Origin: Corbicula japonica
Lineage: Eukaryota; Mollusca; Bivalvia; Venerida; Cyrenidae
Direction of reading: 5' to 3'
Assembly (NCBI GenBank): GCA_038501625.1
Contig: JAZAYU010000217.1
Coordinates: 226,001-290,000 of the forward strand
DNA: 64,000 bases
Of this stretch, positions 47,521-60,287 are shown in pieces. Numbering within the stretch: position 1 is the stretch's first letter; every line of letters begins with the position of its first letter. The position numbers were made by a program, and so were the translations under genes. The notes beneath the pieces were generated by a model. It ran no database searches and was not told where the DNA came from. It saw nothing but the letters and a program-made list of their open reading frames with translations.

Positions 47521-47546
47521 GGTAGTGATGGTGAAATGTGATAATT

Positions 47547-47583
<37 letters not shown>

Positions 47584-47642
47584 TGGTGGAATGTGATAAT
47601 GATGATGATGTTGATGATGGTGGTAGTAGTGGTGGTGGAATG

Positions 47643-47687
<45 letters not shown>

Positions 47688-47791
47688 GCATGATGATGAC
47701 GATGATGATGATCATGATGGTGGTGGTGGTGGTGGTTGTGGTGGTGGAATGTAATAATGATGATGATGATGGTGGTGGTAGTGGTGGTGGA

Positions 47792-47879
<88 letters not shown>

Positions 47880-47935
47880 TGGTGGAATGTAATAATGATG
47901 ATGATGATGATGACGACTGCGACTGTGAAGATGAT
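47478..47935 (+). repeat. higher-order GAT/GGT minisatellite
   Basis: About six cassettes of a GAT run, a GGT run, then AGTGGTGGTGGAATGT and GATAAT or AATAAT, differing in run length. Met, Val, Ser and His runs on both strands are not proteins. Confidence 0.92.
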
Positions 47936-48599
47936 GATGACATAGACGGGACATCTTAATAAACCTCTTCAAACTAATCATAAGCCTGTCATGGCAGACA
48001 ATCTATCAAGTTTACATCTTGAATCATACCATGCTTCTACTACATCCACATTTGTTGTTCATGCATGACATTGTATATTTATATAAAATATGTCAAGATT
48101 TTTTAGTTATATTTACATTTTACATTCCTCTTAGACAAGTGCCTGCCACAAATTTCCTGGCATATTTATTCAACAAAACACAGTGTGTGTCGGTGTGATA
48201 TATACCATCCCGACTTGTACATTTATCAGGAGGGGCTTATCAGTATTTCTGCCGAGACAGCCGACGTCAAATTAGCAGCCTGCAAGATTTATCACTCCGT
48301 GTGAGAAGTTAATAAACACAATACATTGTTAACATGCACATAATCGTTTCATTTTATATCAGATTTCGTGTTTTAATCACTGCTTTGTTTTACTAATACC
48401 CGTGTGACTATTTGTGTTAAACAATCTTTCTTATAACCAGCTTCTTCAAAAGACAGTCATCATTTAAGACAAATACTTTATTCTCAAATTTCACGACGCA
48501 ATTAATTTACGTGCGCACCGTTTGCATGAATTAAAAAAAACAAACAAACATTTTGAATTAAAAAAAATATTTGAAAATTTTGCCAAAGAATCTTGCTTT

Positions 48600-48850
48600 T
48601 AAGTTTTTGTCGTTGTAGATGTACTAGTCATAAACTTCCCATCGAAACTGGACGTTTTACAAATACTGCTCATAATTTAAGGTTTCGTAATATATGTAAT
48701 AGCAACTCTTTGTTTGATGAATATCACTACATTTTTAAATGACTAAGTCGGTCGTTGACACGATACCGACATAAGTTGCTCCACAAAGAAAGTATATCCT
48801 ACTCAACATTTCCTTCAAACAAAACAATCTTAACATGGCGTGGTACGCAC
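48600..48850 (+). pseudogene. LINE ORF2 3'-end relic
   Basis: The frame TSHKLPIETGRFTNTAHNLR followed by DEYHYIFK (about 48627-48740) parallels SSHELAIETGRHRNIPVENR and NEYHFLLVCPK of the LINE at 1-3936. It stops at TGA where the LINE continues, and decays after that. Confidence 0.75.
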
Positions 48851-48899
48851 GTAAAATTCCATTTTTTAAATTGATTTTTGAACTTATTTTATTGAAATT

Positions 48900-49315
48900 T
48901 GGGGCACGTCACGGGAAAGGGGCTCCGAACAGCTGACGTCAATTGTTGATATGACGTCATAAAGTTGAGAAGACTGCATATTGATTGTTATGCACTTTGC
49001 AGTATATTACATATTTTCTAGTAAAACCGGGGAAATAAATCACAAATTAGTTATGAGAAAATTGTATATGACAGTCCGTTGTTTCCAAATATAGTACTAA
49101 CAACTAAAATGTCAACAAATATCACCGTGGTCCTGGACACCGTTTCCGGTGACGCTCGTGCATACATTTGCGGACTTTATTTTATGCTTTTTTAGATAAT
49201 ATATTCAATGGTTTGTTTTCACTGGGATTTAATTTCGCGCACTTGTGGCGCGAAATACGCGAAACTTCCCACACACATCGCGAAATTTCATGACATCACA
49301 GTAGGCAAGATATCT
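48900..49315. repeat. old repeat fragments incl. family C-like CGCG tract
   Basis: Holds GGGGCACGTCACGGGAAA and ACAACTAAAATGTCAA, both also present in inverted order near 54343-54410, plus a CGCGAAATACGCGAAAC tract like the one at 9710. No coding signal. Confidence 0.45.
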
Positions 49316-49599
49316 GTCCGGTGCTTCAAATTTCACATGATAAATTAGCAGCTAGGAATAAAACATTAAAGCTCTGAGTTACATCAAACTGTTATTGATG
49401 AATTGATCAGAATCTTGATATAATAGGCGCAATTAATCTATGTCTTTCTCAAGTTATACCAGATCGGTGATCCAAGAAAAAAATGTGATACACAGCATCC
49501 AGGCCCAAGGATTATAAAACTGGAAATCAGTCTCAGATCTCAAGGTTCTGATTGGCTAAAATAGAGACTTGTCTTTATTGATGAGATAAAGAACACATT

Positions 49600-52130
49600 T
49601 TAATCATGCTTTTCTTATTACTATATCCGTCATTGTACATGTACCCTCTGTGTACTTTGTTACATAGCAATTTTATACTGTTCAATCTAAAAAATATTAA
49701 TAGTAACAAAAGGCAGACAAGTTAATGATCTTACCAAAAAAATATTTCAAATAAGTGTTTCGCATCTATCAAAACCAAAGCTGCTTGAATAATTTCAATT
49801 CAAAAGATTTGACAAGTTTTCTCTCACTGATTTAAACGTTTTGAATTCACCAGATTTCATCGGCCGTTAATAAGACCTCCCAGCCGCTTGAGGTGAAATT
49901 TATAGATGGGTTTTATTATTCGTTCGACGGCTACATCCTAATTACTGTCAACAGCAGAAATATGAGCACGGAGCTCGATTTATGTCCAATTAGCTAGTGT
50001 TCGTAAATTTCCGGCAAAGTTCGGAAATAAGTACGACAATAACCGTTAGTTTAGCTCATGGCTTTTTTACATTTGGAAAAAGAAATTGCATTTTCGCAAA
50101 ATTTAATGATTAAACATTTATTAATTCTATTTTTGTAATAAACTGCAAAATTGCATGACTCTTCTCCTGCCAGATGCCATAGAAAACAAAGAACTTTAAT
50201 ATCGATACGTATAAAATGTGCAGGTATTTTTACGCTTGTTAGTTTTTAGTATGATACACGCTTTTTTATTCGGTTTCTTCCACGGAGCGTGGCACCTTAA
50301 TCAGGCTAGGCAGAAACCACGTGCAGCATGCAGTGTGCATGTTTAGATATAAAGCTTGTCTTTTGCGCTGATCTCGAAACATTTCCTGATAATGGAGCAT
50401 GTTTAAGTCCAAAGGCCGTCTCAGACAATCTGATAGGCTTCTGTATTTATGATATACCGAGAGAGATATCTACACAGATATGATTATGCATTAATTTCGT
50501 TGGGTTTAGGATTTTTCAGTCTGACAGTTTGTTTAAATAGGCTAATTTATAGATCACGGGCCAATCTATGCACTTTGTTTCGGTTCCAAACTAAAATCTA
50601 AACTTTCTTATAGAATTACGTAATCAAGAGTTTACAGTTTTGATTGCTTAGAACCAGTAATTTTCATGAATAAATGTTTATGGTATGCTCTCATATTGAA
50701 TATACATTAAAATATAATTATTTATGCTGCTGAAAATCAACCAAGGGAGACCACTTTTGAACGTTCTGTTGGTAAGTCTTCAAGAGTTATATGCACTATA
50801 TTTATTGATGAGAACTTGACCTTAGCAAGGAAGTTGGTGTATAAAAACGTAAAAAAGATCATTTTCATTCTTTAGAATTGTTTCACAATGATGTCAGATC
50901 GTACTCGTTTGCGTTCTTGTTTTCAAAATTTAACGAGACAGCATATCCCCTAGCTTCCTTGTGTTCGCGCAATTCTTAAAAGTAAAATCCTGTAAGGCGT
51001 CCTGTTAAACAACAAGCATGGTTAAAATGTAGACGATTGATAAAAACAGATAGAGAAAATCTTAAAATATTCATTTTTTATGAGCCCCGCTCCCTCAAGT
51101 AGAAACACAACTTTCCTTCTTACATCCTATCGCTTTGATCCCTTACACACTTCTAGTAACGCATACTCAAACATATGTATACTTGTTCGTTTTTATAACA
51201 ACTACGGCGACAACAACGACAAAAATAACCAACAACAACAATATCATCATCAGCAGCAAAAATAATCAAAAAGCTTTTCTATTGGTACAAACAAAAATCG
51301 TTTTTCTGTTAAAACCATTTCCTTAGACCTAAATGCAATTATAAAAAAAATAAAAAAAATATTCATTCACGAATAAGCTGTAATTAAACGCTTACGGAAT
51401 AATTACGTTATAAATAAGTACAAGGGCATGTTCATAGGTATTAACTTGTAAACGTCAATCGAACAAAAACTACCTTACCCTATTTTGACATAACCTGACA
51501 GTTTTGGCCCGTATCTGTCGATGTAAAGATAAATTCTGACACTTTTCAAACATCGGCCTTTCTTTTGTAATTTTCTCTAAATGAAGTTTTTGTGCAATGC
51601 ATTTTCTATACATTTTACGTTTCGATTGACATGCATTATAATTGTGCGAGCGTTGTATGGTATCGACAGAATCGCATTTTTGCTGTATTCTGAACTTTTA
51701 GAAAACATAAAAAAATTATTCAAAATTCGTTAAAAAGATGTTATTTGTGATTTCTGAACTTGCAGCCAAAACGGGTGTAATTTAGTCAACACGTATTTTT
51801 CTGTGTTTTTTTTTCAAATTTGATTGAACAGTGAAAAAAGTTTATCAGGTTCTATCAAAAGCAAACTTCAATGGTTCCACGACAAAGCCTTGCTTTTAGC
51901 ATGCTTTTAACTGATCGTGCAATGCATTCAGATCAAATACGGAATGCTAGCGGCGCACGACTTGTACCGGTTAAAAAGATTAAACAATTAAGTGTGAAAT
52001 TTAGTTTTCATATAAAAATAAAACTCAACATTAAGACCACCTTTAAATTAAAACATCAACCATAAAAAGAACAGGTCTCGGTGCGCAAAGACGATTTGGT
52101 TTGCATCCCCGAAGATTGTTAGTTCGAACT
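49600..52130. other. intergenic, no gene recognised
   Basis: AT-rich. Short triplet tracts (ACA/CAG) lie at 51195-51260. The frames at 51080-51326 and 51871-52065 have no domain. Confidence 0.55.
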
Positions 52131-52144
52131 TCTTTCCTTGATAT

Positions 52145-52293
52145 GTGCCGTTCTGCACAGGATCTTCACTGTTTGCTTTTGATTTATTAGGTTTTTGTGA
52201 CCAAGAAGCGACAAGTGTAGATCCAGATCAGACGAAACGGATGTATCAGTGGTCGCGAAAAAATACAAATTTATATAGGTAGTAAAGGGTTAA
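52145..52293. mobile_element. MITE, family T, right half
   Basis: AAGTGTAGATCCAGATCAGA then ACGGATGTATC, ending TAGTAAAGGGTTAA. The left end is not recognisable. Confidence 0.55.
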
Positions 52294-52296
52294 CGA

Positions 52297-52512
52297 ATGC
52301 CAGCCATCAATAAAAACACATACTGTACCCAGTGATATATATGCCAGCCATCAATAAAAACACATACTGTACCCAGTGATATATATGCCAGCCATCAATA
52401 AAAACACATACTGTACCCAGTGATATATATGCCAGCCATCAATAAAAGCACATACTGTACCCAGTGATATATATGCCAGACATCAACAAAAACACATACT
52501 GTACCAGTGATG
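52297..52512 (+). repeat. 44-bp tandem repeat, about five copies
   Basis: Unit with ATGCCAGCCATCAATAAAAA and CACATACTGTACCCAGTGAT then ATAT. The first three copies are identical and the last two diverge. It begins four bases after the TTAA end of a family T MITE. Confidence 0.93.
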
Positions 52513-53688
52513 TATGACAATCAATACCCGTTGCACACCGATCAATATAATCTGATACGAAGATGGTCTGGCAATCGGATTTATTATTCTTGACAGATAA
52601 AACATTTAAACCCTCCCTGACCTGCAAACAACCAGACTGCGTACCGCAAAAACATGCATGACCTGAAAACATCTTTATTGATATTGCAATATGAGGATTT
52701 TTCTCAATATAAGGCTGGGAACCAGTCTCAAATATCAAGTCTGTCATTGGTCAGTTCTTATACGTACTCAAATTCAACGAATCAAACATGCATGACCTGA
52801 AAACATCCACATTGATGTTGCAATATTGTCTCGTTGGTCAGTTATTAGACTGTGCTCAAATTCAACCAAACTGTTGATGTTTTTTAATGTTCAAATTTTA
52901 AGTGTTGTTACTTAAGACAGTCGTTATGTTAGAGTAGTGTATTTGAAACTTCAATAAATTGTTTATTTTGATATTTTATAAGTATTTTTTAAGTAAAACA
53001 TGTTTATTTTACTTTGTTTTTGAAGCTATGGGTTTTGTGTTACAAATTTACAATTGATAGGGTAAGATTTCTAAATATCAATTGTAAATGTTTACTGTGA
53101 CATTTGTTGTCAGTATAACCATTTTATTGTACATTGCGTTTGTAACTTTGTTTTGTGCAACGAGTGTAATGTGTTATTGGTAAATATAAATTTCAAAACA
53201 ATGAAAACAAATCAAATGTCTATTTTGATATCTATTTTGTTAGTATGATAAATGATATTTTTATTTTTTTGTAGCTGTGTATGTACTAGGATACAATCGT
53301 GTCAGGGCATCGGTTAATAAAAATTATATTGTTCTATACACTTGTTTCGTATCTGTTCATGTCAGAAAATTCAAATAACGTCATTCTTTACAAAAGTATT
53401 AAAGGTGTCTCCTTTCCTATCAGGAAGAAAATATGAAGTGTTTTCTAAAATCAATTGTTATAATATGAACTGTAGAAGACTTGCACAAATTAAATAATTA
53501 TGATGTAATATTCTTACACAGTCAATGTATGATTGACTATACTTTAAGCCAAAGCTGTTTAACTTCACTCACAACAGCTCCTAAATTTTACTGATTGGTT
53601 TATAATTTTGGTGAAATTTTCCCCTTTTCTGTAATTAATGGTGATCATAATAGTACAATTTATACAGTATAAACAATAACTGAAACAT

Positions 53689-54173
53689 TTAAGGTATCGC
53701 AAACATTGCAAATGGCGAAAACAGGCTAAAATTTCAAAAAAATGAATTTTGGGGGAAATACTTATTGCCACGTAGATTTTAGTAAATAAATGTATTACTT
53801 CCTACTTTCACTTTCTACTTTCACTTTGAACCAGGAAGTAATATTTCCTTGAATTTCTTGAAAACCCTAACATTATTTTGAAGGATTGGCACTAAACATT
53901 GTAGACCAACATATACTTATTTCAGGTATGAGTTGCTTTGGTATATTGTTCATGAATTTCATAGTTCTCATGCAAATGGTTTTTCTTTTGTTTTAGTATG
54001 TGCTTGGTAATTAGAACACGAATTAGACTAAATTGAGCTTGCAAACATTTACTACATCCATAATTAAATACATTTATTTACTAAAATCTACGTGGCAGTA
54101 AGTATTTCCCCCAAAATTCATTTTTTGAAATTTTAGCCTGTTTTCGCCATTTGTAATGTTTGCGTCCTCTTAA
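53689..54173. mobile_element. MITE with ~110-bp terminal inverted repeats
   Basis: The left repeat (53689-53797; CGCAAACATTGCAAATGGCG ... ACGTAGATTTTAGTAAATAA) is the reverse complement of the right one (about 54065-54173). A ~265-bp unique middle has only short frames. Ends are TTAAGG and CTTAA. No other copy was noticed. Confidence 0.85.
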
Positions 54174-54254
54174 GTATTCCATACTGCACTGTGAACATGG
54201 AGCTTAATCAATTACTCCATAGATACATCTTTATTACTGTAATTAACAAGGGTG

Positions 54255-54340
54255 AACAGTAAAGACCCAGATTAGCTAGCACATCCGAACCGTCTGATCA
54301 GGATCTACACTGTTCGCTTTGAGATGCATTTGGTTATTAA
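54255..54340. repeat. family T MITE fragment
   Basis: CCAGATTAGCTAGCACATCC and GATCAGGATCTACACTGTTC match one half of family T. A second half-fragment lies at about 54700-54785. Confidence 0.55.
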
Positions 54341-54835
54341 TGGGGCACGCCACGAGAAAAGGTACATTCGGTCATAGTTTGTGACATTTTAGTTGTTACT
54401 ATATTTAGAAATAACGTACAGCAATCTGCAAAGCATTTGAATGTATGTTTTTTAACACAACGCTGTATTATACGACTTGCGTGAAAGTGATAGCGTATCA
54501 GAATAGTACATAAATCTCAATTGTGATATTTGAACTAACATTTAACTAATATTTCCGTTTTGGTTTGTCACTTTTTGTCGGTGATTGCGTGATATTTCAC
54601 AATGCCTTTCTGACAAAAGCATGTTGCATGTTGCATGTTTTCTCTCTCCTTAATTTGATCTACACCCAAAAGCAAACATAAGTTAAATGTTACACAACCT
54701 ATTAAAATGGGGCCTGTGTGAGCAGCGAAGACCCTTGTCAGCCTACTTATCAGAAATTCTGATCAAGATCTACACTATTCGCCATTCAGACGAAAAAAAA
54801 GTATTCTTAATTCTTAATTTACCTTCGGAACTATT

Positions 54836-54868
54836 ACTACTACTACTGATGCTGATGAGGCTCTTGGG

Positions 54869-54951
<83 letters not shown>

Positions 54952-54952
54952 G

Positions 54953-54985
<33 letters not shown>
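54836..54985 (+). repeat. ACT array followed by a TGC array
   Basis: About 35 ACT units then about ten TGC units. Produces a Tyr-run frame. Confidence 0.97.
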
Positions 54986-54986
<1 letters not shown>

Positions 54987-55569
54987 CTTTATCACGACAA
55001 ATATTTTGACTACTAACTTACCACATATTACTTTGAAAAAAGGTTAGAACTGTTGTTACACTATAGTGTAAGTTCGCAATATATCTGAATCTACTCAGAT
55101 CGCAAATATTTAATATTTTAGAGAAGAATGTATAAAATCTCAAGGATTCCAGTCACGTTAAAAAGTATTACGTATCTATTCATTTCAAACTTAGATATAC
55201 TAGTAACTTTTGTAAGTTGAAACATGTTCGTTCTTCTTTTGACTTCGTAATACGTATATTGTCATGCCGGATACATTGTGGGGGAAATTCATAACAGAAA
55301 AATAATGGATACAGTTTCGAAAGCTGTCATTTTAGATGCTATCTTAAATATCTTATTAACACGTAATTAATAGCAGCATAGTTGTGACACTTTAGTGATT
55401 AAAGAACTGTCATGTAATTGTAAAACGTATGACATAATTTATTAATTGCTCGCCGTCTGTGGACTAGTCATGGAGTCTGCAAATTGTTCCCCTTTCAGAC
55501 ATATGACGTTAAAGCAGCAGAAGTATCGACACCAGCAAATCACTGCTGCTGTTGCCATGTTTAGTAAAA

Positions 55570-55601
55570 CTACCACTACTACAATAACTACTACTAAAAG
55601 A

Positions 55602-55652
<51 letters not shown>

Positions 55653-55666
55653 GATGATGATAATAG

Positions 55667-55715
<49 letters not shown>

Positions 55716-55805
55716 GTTGCTACAACAACTACTACCACATAACTTCTACAACCACAACTACTACTTCCAATACTTCTATTACTAATACTTATACTAATTG
55801 TACTG

Positions 55806-55871
<66 letters not shown>

Positions 55872-55975
55872 ATAATACTTCTTCTACTACTGTTGCTGCT
55901 GCTGCAACTGCTGCTGCTGGCTGCAGCTGCCGCTGCTGTTGTTACTGTTGCTGCTGATGCTACTACCATTTCTTA
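55570..55975 (+). repeat. compound trinucleotide region (ACT, AAT, GAT, CAT, ACT, TGC)
   Basis: Six different triplet tracts in 400 bp. The frames on both strands (Asn/His runs, Ser runs) are repeat by-products. Confidence 0.95.
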
Positions 55976-55979
55976 TATA

Positions 55980-57080
55980 CTACTACTAATATTTACACTA
56001 CTACTGTTTAATTTACTCATTGCTTACTACATTAACATATTCACAATTAATATACACAATTAATACTATCACTGTATAAATAAGGCACATTATATCAACA
56101 AATAAAATTCATTTATGTCATTTAAATAGTATCGACCAATATAATACAATAGAAATCTCATGTAACTGTTAATAAAAATATATTACCTCAATTAAAACAG
56201 AAATTATCCATTGTTAACACCGCATGAAATGGCCTAACTATCCGAAATCACAAAAACCTACTTTACTGGTACTGCAGTTGAAACAAAATGTTTTTATTCC
56301 TGTTTATACGAATGTTAGAGATCACATTTCAGGCGCGTTATTGAGAAGGGGTGCATATAATGCCGTATTATAATGGACGGCATCCACACGAGATGTCTAT
56401 TCATTACGGAAATAATCAGAACGGATTGGATCATATTATAGCTATATTTGTTAATATAGGGAGTAGTTAAGTGTCATTTACTCATTTTTCAATGTAAAAG
56501 CCGCCATATATTCACTTAATTAGAACGTGATATGTTGGTGGTTTCATTTCGCGATTGATAAATTTTCGCGAATCAAATATTAAGAGGGATATTTTTTTTG
56601 CATTTATTACATATTTCAGGTATTATATAGGTTAAAATCGCACATTTACAAACGCGTTAATAAGACGATTTAACCTTGTTCGCGAAAACATATGACGTTG
56701 TTCATATGTAAAATGATCATATTGTTTTGAGTTTTCTGACCTTTTTGCAATCGATTTTATTGACTCACAAATATTTATTCATTTACATCAGTACCGTGAC
56801 GTGTAAATCTTCCGTCGATATGGAAACGATAAAATCGAATAAATGTTGTAAACAGAAATTCTGTAGACACCTATGACCCGTTATCATAAACTTGGCAACA
56901 ATTACAAAGATGATGTTTCTGGAACCTTATCGGAACATTTCAAAACACATCTTTATAAAATTTACGCTAAAATGACCAAAATGCCAATATAAGTTCAGTT
57001 TATGCTTGCTTGTAGATTAGTTTTTAATATTTGTGTCAATTTATTTTACATATTTTAGGTTGAATTAATATAGGCTCTTG
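55980..57080. other. intergenic, nothing recognised
   Basis: AT-rich. CGCGATT and TTTTCGCGAATC near 56550 may be a family C remnant. Confidence 0.5.
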
Positions 57081-57086
57081 GTGGTG

Positions 57087-57614
57087 TTAGTGGTGGTAGT
57101 TGTGTGGTGGTTGTAGCGACGGTGGTAGTGTGGATGTTAGTTGTGGTGGTTGTGAGAGTGGTGGTAGTGTGGATGTTAGTTGTGGTGGTTGTGAGGGTGG
57201 TGGTAGTGTGGATGTTAGTTGTGGTGGATGTGAGGGTGGTGGTAGTGTGGATGTTAGTTGTGGTGGTTGTGAGGGTGGTGGTAGTGTGGATGTTAGTTGT
57301 CGTGGTTGTGAGGGTGGTGGTAGTGTGGATGTTAGTTGTGGTGGTTGTGACGGTGGTGGTAGTGTGGATGTTAGTTGTGGTGGTTGTGACGGTGGTGGTA
57401 GTGTGGATGTTAGTTGTGGTGGTTGTGAGAGTGGTGGTAGAGGTGCTAGTGTAGGTTTGTGCGTAAGTGTTGGTGGTAGGAGTGATGTTGCCTTGGTGTT
57501 TGTGGTAATGGTGGTGGTGGTGATGGTGGTAATAGAAACAGCTGCTGCTATTGATAATCCTACTACTGTTCCGATGATTAGTATTTTCATATGTTTGTAA
57601 GATTTATTTTTCAT
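57087..57614 (-). CDS. possible secreted Pro/Ser/Thr-repeat protein (uncertain)
   Basis: A 175-residue minus-strand frame. It begins with a basic stretch and a strong hydrophobic segment (MKILIIGTVVGLSIAAAV, residues 9-26) that reads as a signal peptide or membrane anchor. A Thr-rich stretch and about eight 13-residue repeats of TSTLPPPSQPPQL follow, then a short His-rich end. This is the shape of a mucin-like or extracellular-matrix protein. The caveat is strong: the underlying 39-bp array is a multiple of three and keeps two plus-strand frames open as well, so openness alone is weak evidence. The non-repetitive N-terminus is the only real argument. No introns, poly(A) signal or relatives recognised. 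Confidence 0.3.
   Translation of the reverse strand: MKNKSYKHMKILIIGTVVGLSIAAAVSITTITTTTITTNTKATSLLPPTLTHKPTLAPLPPLSQPPQLTSTLPPPSQPPQLTSTLPPPSQPPQLTSTLPPPSQPRQLTSTLPPPSQPPQLTSTLPPPSHPPQLTSTLPPPSQPPQLTSTLPPLSQPPQLTSTLPPSLQPPHNYHH
57100..57455 (+). repeat. 39-bp minisatellite, about nine copies
   Basis: Unit reads GGTGGTTGTGAGGGTGGTGG then TAGTGTGGATGTTAGTTGT on the plus strand with few substitutions (GAGG, GACG or GAGA variants). The phase is preserved throughout. Confidence 0.95.
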
Positions 57615-57647
57615 TTTATATGATCGTTATTAAAATTGCTTTTATCA

Positions 57648-57667
57648 TCATCATCATCATCACCACC

Positions 57668-57740
<73 letters not shown>

Positions 57741-57795
57741 CCGTCAAAACAACCACCACCTTCATCATCATCACCTCCATTACCAACATCATCAT
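57648..57795 (+). repeat. ATC/ACC trinucleotide array
   Basis: ATC and ACC runs with interruptions; Ser or Ile runs in the frames are artefacts. Confidence 0.95.
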
Positions 57796-57859
57796 CCTGT
57801 TTATTATTAATTAAATTGAAATGGGTGGTGTTGATAGCGATGTATAATTAGAAACATAA

Positions 57860-59600
57860 ACATCATTTTGACAATTTAATTATCCTGCATCGTAAAATTG
57901 GTAAACATGTAGGTACTTAACGTTTTAAATTTCTTAATTCGACAATTTTCACCCTCTCAGTGCCTCAGATTTAAAATTTGACAGAGGCTATGCACTGCAA
58001 ATCAACGGCAATTGACCCGCTACTCATGTAAAACATTTAATAGTAACATTGCATGCTACTTGTAATTAGGACATATTCTAAAATGCGAACTGGGCTTAAT
58101 ACTGACAGCTTATTCTCCTGGCGACACTGGGTGTTTTTCAGTATAAAAGATAATACCTTCACTATAGTTTTTTTCTTCAAAAATGTATAATCATATGTAT
58201 TGCTGATCCTTTTTCTATTATATTAGTAAGAACATCATTACCTACTACTGCAGTAGTAGTAGAACAATTATTATTATTATTATTGTTATTATTATTATTA
58301 TTATTATTATGCTATTAATACTTCTGTTGCTTTGAATTTTTAGTATTATATAATTATTATGTTATTAATACTTCTGTTGCTTTGATTTTTTAGTATTATT
58401 TTACCGTTTACTATTAATTAAAAACAAACCTTATTAATTAGGTCAGCCACCATTTCTTCATAAGATATGATCATCATCAGCAGCAATAAGAGCAACGCAA
58501 TGAAAGAAGCATCAACACGACCACTGACACCACCAAAACCTACAAAAATATTGTAATTTTAACAATCCTTATCACTATAATCATTATCGCCGTCCGGTTA
58601 ACCTCTGCATATTTCACTTTTCTGTAAAAAATGTTTTATAGTCAAGGTGTTCACCTTGCGATTAAAAAAGCAAAACAACAACAACAACAAAACAACAGTT
58701 CACTTTTTTTGTTAAATTTACTTTTAACAGTAACTCAAATGTATTTCATACATTTATGAGCAACATTAGCAGCCAAAAATTTACCCGTGAACACAATAAA
58801 TTATCGATTTAATCCTGATATGTGCTCCGTTTCATCATTTAGAACATGCTGTATATCAAGTTACCGTTCGTATTGACTGACAAAAAGACGTTTACAAACG
58901 GCGTTCTTTGGGGCGGGAAACGATTTGAAATGCATCATCACCAAACAAAAGCAAATTAGTCAGGTTACATTCAAATGCTTGGCAACTTTTGGTGACATTA
59001 TGCATTAAGAGGGTTGACTTTTTACTGGCATTTTAACGCATTCGATTTTTGCAAATGTGTTTTGAATTTCTCACATAATTGCACCATGACTTTCATAAAA
59101 ACTATGCAATTAGACAAATTGAAATACCATTTTACATTATACATAAGCATGTAATCCGTGTTCAGCGCATTTATTAAAGGGACATGCCAAATTTTGTGCA
59201 ATTCTAGGTGGTCCGTGGCAAACTTAAATGAAAGACATTTTACATATTTCATGTTGCCTGTGAAATGAAATGTGTCAAAAATTCCCTAAATCGTGTGATG
59301 TAATACATTCTAATTAAGAACCAGCAATAAATTTTCCGTCATAAAACATTAACGAATATGTGTACCTTTATTATTATAAATGTTGCTTGTTGCTGTGAAA
59401 GGAACTCTATTTAAAAAACTAATTTAATATTTCAAAAAAGTAAGCGCTCTTCAAAAAGTTAATCACTTAAATTTGATATCGCTTTATTCCGTTGATGAGT
59501 TTGACAAAAATATTGAATTCGTCCCTTATGTCATCATTCTTTGCCATTTTAAGCTTAGTATCACGTGACTGTCTACCTATCCTTATTCAGTTATAGCTGT
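57860..59600. other. intergenic, nothing recognised
   Basis: Short ATT tract (58265-58310). TATTAATACTTCTGTTGCTT is duplicated at 58313 and 58362. No gene seen. Confidence 0.5.
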
Positions 59601-59619
59601 TGAGATTACCCAGCTTTTT

Positions 59620-59800
59620 TAAATGTTGCGGTAGCAGTGGCGGTTCCTGAGGGGTTGCTCGAACCATTCTTTTTGGGCAGGTATATTTAATTTTTATAGC
59701 GAATTTCACCCGAAAGTTTGAAATTATCATGTAACTACATGTATCCCTAAGATTGTCCAAGACAAAAACCCTATCTGGAAACAATGTATCCGATCCTGAG
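59620..59800 (+). repeat. dispersed repeat, family D
   Basis: GAGGGGTTGCTCGAACC, TTATCATGTAACTACATG and CTAAGATTGTCCAAGAC then ACCCTATCTGGAAAC match family D. Confidence 0.55.
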
Positions 59801-60287
59801 TTGAATCCGTTGTCGATTTATGTATGAAATTAACAACAACAACGTTTATCAATTGCATTTTTGTATAATTTCGATATTAAAATGGAAAAGGTAATAATCT
59901 AAATTAAATGAAACAGATACTTCAACAAAAGCCGCTTCAGCTTATATTATGAGAAAGCTTTAACATTTTTTTCTACAATGGACGGACCAAAATAATTTAT
60001 TTGTTCTAAAATTTACGCTTGCATTATTTCAATGAACGCGATTGAAGAAAATAAACCATAAATCACCGGGTGGCATTTGTTGACTTGAAAATTAATTGTC
60101 TCCCACCTATAAATCATGTTTTTCTAAACGTTCATATAATTACTTGAATGGAGTTCAATACAGTTTTCTCTTTTACAGATGAAATTGTGTCTAAAGTTTA
60201 AAAGACACTTTCATGACGATGACTTTGAACGAAATTAGTGAGCGAATAATAAGGGGTTTGCGGCCAGTCCGACACTCTAACAGATCT

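Noticed and set aside
47545..47981. Open frames of Met, Ser, His or Ile runs
   Set aside because: Direct translation of GAT/GGT triplet arrays.
52297..52512. Possible CRISPR-like array
   Set aside because: Contiguous 44-bp tandem units with no variable spacers, in an animal genome.
57100..57600. Plus-strand 166-residue Cys/Gly-rich frame and 116-residue Val-rich frame
   Set aside because: They mirror the 39-bp minisatellite and lack any non-repetitive leader; only the minus-strand frame has a signal-like N-terminus.
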